From contig JABMCL010001041.1 of NCBI GenBank assembly GCA_018857735.1, forward strand, positions 1 through 64,000: DNA of 64,000 bases, written 5' to 3'. Positions 60,401-63,400 of the stretch are shown one piece after another (positions within the stretch are counted from its first letter, which is position 1; each line of letters begins with the position of its first letter). Below the pieces are notes generated by a model that was not told the DNA's origin, did not search any database, and saw only the letters and a program-made list of their open reading frames with translations. The position numbers were made by a program, and so were the translations under genes. The stretch comes from Alviniconcha marisindica (Eukaryota > Mollusca > Gastropoda > Provannidae).

Positions 60401-63400
60401 ATGGATCATTGACGGCTACACTGACAGCAACGGGAACAAATTTGAGGGACTCATCTGTGAGTTGTGTACTGATTTTTTTTGTTTCTCCATGGGGCTGAGT
60501 GCAGGAAACTCTGGTACACTTGGCCAGCCTGCGATTCCCTGCACGACTGTTGTCTGGGAATGTGGCAGACAGATGGTGTGTTTGTAGCAACGATGATGTC
60601 ATAATTCTCACTGGGGGCGTATTGCTGCATTTACACCTATCATAGATAGATAGATAAATAAATGGTTGATTGTGTGATAAAAAACTTTTTAAATTTTATT
60701 TATCATAGGTGTGAATGCAGCAATACAAGTGATTTCAAATTCTGTTTTCTTCCTTTTGGAACCCCCCCCCCACCCCACCCCACCTCCTGTTACATGCCTT
60801 CTGTGTACCTATGTCTGTGTCTGGGTGTGATGTGTGAAGAATACAATATGTTTATACGTTGTTTTTGAGATTTCTGATCTTGTGTGTGTGTGTATTAATT
60901 TTTTTAAGATTTCTAATCATATATATGTATATATTTGGATCGTGGAAAGTGCAGTGTGCCCACCCTTGGTGGTGAGATACGGTGCTATAGAAATGACTGC
61001 TGCTATTATTATCATTAATTTGAAGCCAAGCTGGGCGAGGGCTCAGTGGGGCCGTGGTGTAAATAGCCCCAATAACATCTCCCATGGTAGGCAGGCGGCC
61101 ATAGGTGCGGTGTTACTTTGTCGCCATGGTGCTCCACCTACTTGTAGGGGATGCTGCCTTCTTGATTCAGGCAACTTCCAGTGTTTCTGTTCTCCTCAAA
61201 TGTCAAAAAAAAGAAAAAAGAAGAAGAACAGGAAACCTCTTCTGACCAGTAGATCCAGTGTTGTGATTTGATGGAACACCGTGGTGTTACCTTTGTGGTT
61301 CATTGGGTGTTCTTTTTTGGTTCATTGGGTGTTCTTTTTTGACTGTAAAAGGTCAAGCCACTGACCACAGCATGTCCAGCGTGAATGTGTTCCTTGCCTC
61401 CATAATTTATGTGACGTGGCCTTCTTCTTGCCGTGCTTGCAGCGGTGATTCGGCTGAACCACGTGTCGGACAGTCGGCGGTCGTACCAGTGCATCAAGTT
61501 CCTCGTGGGTCTCAGCAACCGCAGCGGTCTGGCCAAGGACAATCTGCTGGTCACCCCCTCCAAGTGGCAGTGGGCCGTCAACTGGCTGAAGAAAAAGGTG
61601 CGGGTTGTAGTAGCAGGTGTGTCGGCTGTGTGGTGTGGTGTGGCCAACCCTGTGGTACCATTGGCTGGCTGAAGAAAAAGGTGCGTGTTGTAGTAGCAGG
61701 TGTGTCGGCTGTGTGGTGTGCGACCAACCCTGTGGTACCATTGGCTGGCTGAAGCAAAAGGTGCGTGTTGCAGTAGCAGGTGTCTGCTGTATGGTGTGCG
61801 ACCAACCATGTGGTACCATTGGCTGGCTGAGGAAAAAGGTGCGTGTTGTAGTAGCAGGTGTGTCGGCTGTGTGGTGTGGTGTGGTGTGGCCAACCCTGTG
61901 GTACCGTTGGCTGGCTGAGGAAAAAGGTGCGTGTTGTAGTAGCAGGTGTGTCAGCTGTGTGGTGTGGTGTGGTGTGGTGTGGCCAACCCTGTGGTACCGT
62001 TGGCTGGCTGAGGAAAAAGGTGCGTGTTGTAGTAGCAGGTGTCAGCTGTGTGGTGTGCGACCAACCCTGTGGTACCAGTGGCTGGCTGAGGAAAAAGGTG
62101 CGTGTTGTAGTAGCAGGTGTCAGCTGTGTGGTGTGCGACCAACCCTGTGGTACCAGTGGCTGGCTGAGGAAAAAGGTGCGTGTTGCAGTAGCAGGTGTGT
62201 CTGCTGTATAGTGTGGTTTGGCCAACCCTGTGGTACCATCCAGTCTTGCAGCAGGATGTTGGCTGGCTGAAGAAATAGGTGACTGTGAAGAGGACGGTGC
62301 ATGTCAAAGTAGTTGATCTCTGCTGTATATAGTGTGATGTCAGCCTAATGGAATTACCAGATGTTACTGCAGGATGTCAAGTGGCTCAAGATAAAAGTGT
62401 GTGTCATAGCAGTTCAGCTCTGCTGTATATAGTGTGATGTCAACCTAATGGAATGATCAGATCTTACAGCAGGGTGTCAGCTGGCTAAAGATAAAAGTGT
62501 GTATCATAGTAGTTAGCTCTGCTGTATACTGTATAATGTGATGTCAACCTAATGGAATGATCAGATCTTACAGCAGGATGCCAGCTGGCTAAAGGTAAAA
62601 GTGTGTATCATAGCAGTTAGCTCTGCTGTATACTGTATAGTGTGATGTTAACCTAATGGAATTGTTACAACTTGCAGCAGAATGTCAGCTGGCTAAAGAT
62701 TACAGTGCATATCATAGCAGTTGGTGTCAACCTAATGGTATTGTCAGATCTTGCAGCAGAATGTCAACTGGCTGAAAAAAAAAGAAAAAAGGCACATGTC
62801 ATAATAGTAGAAAACTAAAAAGCAACGTTGTGGAAACTGCTGAGAGATGGAATGGAGTGCATATGTGTTTTTTGTTGTTTTTCTGAGTGCACAGATACCA
62901 TCTTGCACTGAACTGAACTTGCAGCAGTGAATCTCCACTGTACATGGCGCTGTCAGCCAACCAGTATTATCAGATCTTGAGTGTATATGTTGGTGTTTTT
63001 CTGAGTGCACAGATACCATCTTGCACTGAACAGAACTTGCAGCAGTGAATCTCCACTGTACATGGCGCTGTCAGCCAACCAGTATTATCAGATCTTGAGT
63101 GTATATGTTGGTGTTTTTCTGAGTGCACAGATACCATCTTGCACTGAACAGAACTTGCAGCAGTGAATCTCCACTGTACATGGCGCTGTCAGCCTGCTAG
63201 TATTATCAGATCTTGCAGTGAACCGTGATCTTCCTCAGAAAACAGAAAGTTGTGTCATAGCAGCAGATCACATGGTGTGAGGTTGATGGGTTGACTAGAG
63301 GTTTGACAGAGACTGAACATAGTGTATTGTATGGTTGATGATTTGCCAGATGGCTGAATTATGTGTATTATGAGGTTGGTGATTTGACAGTACTGTGTAT

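Noticed and set aside
61600..62310. Repeat-protein-like frames on both strands
   Set aside because: They come from the 80-90-bp array after exon 57. Both strands being open reflects stop-poor units.
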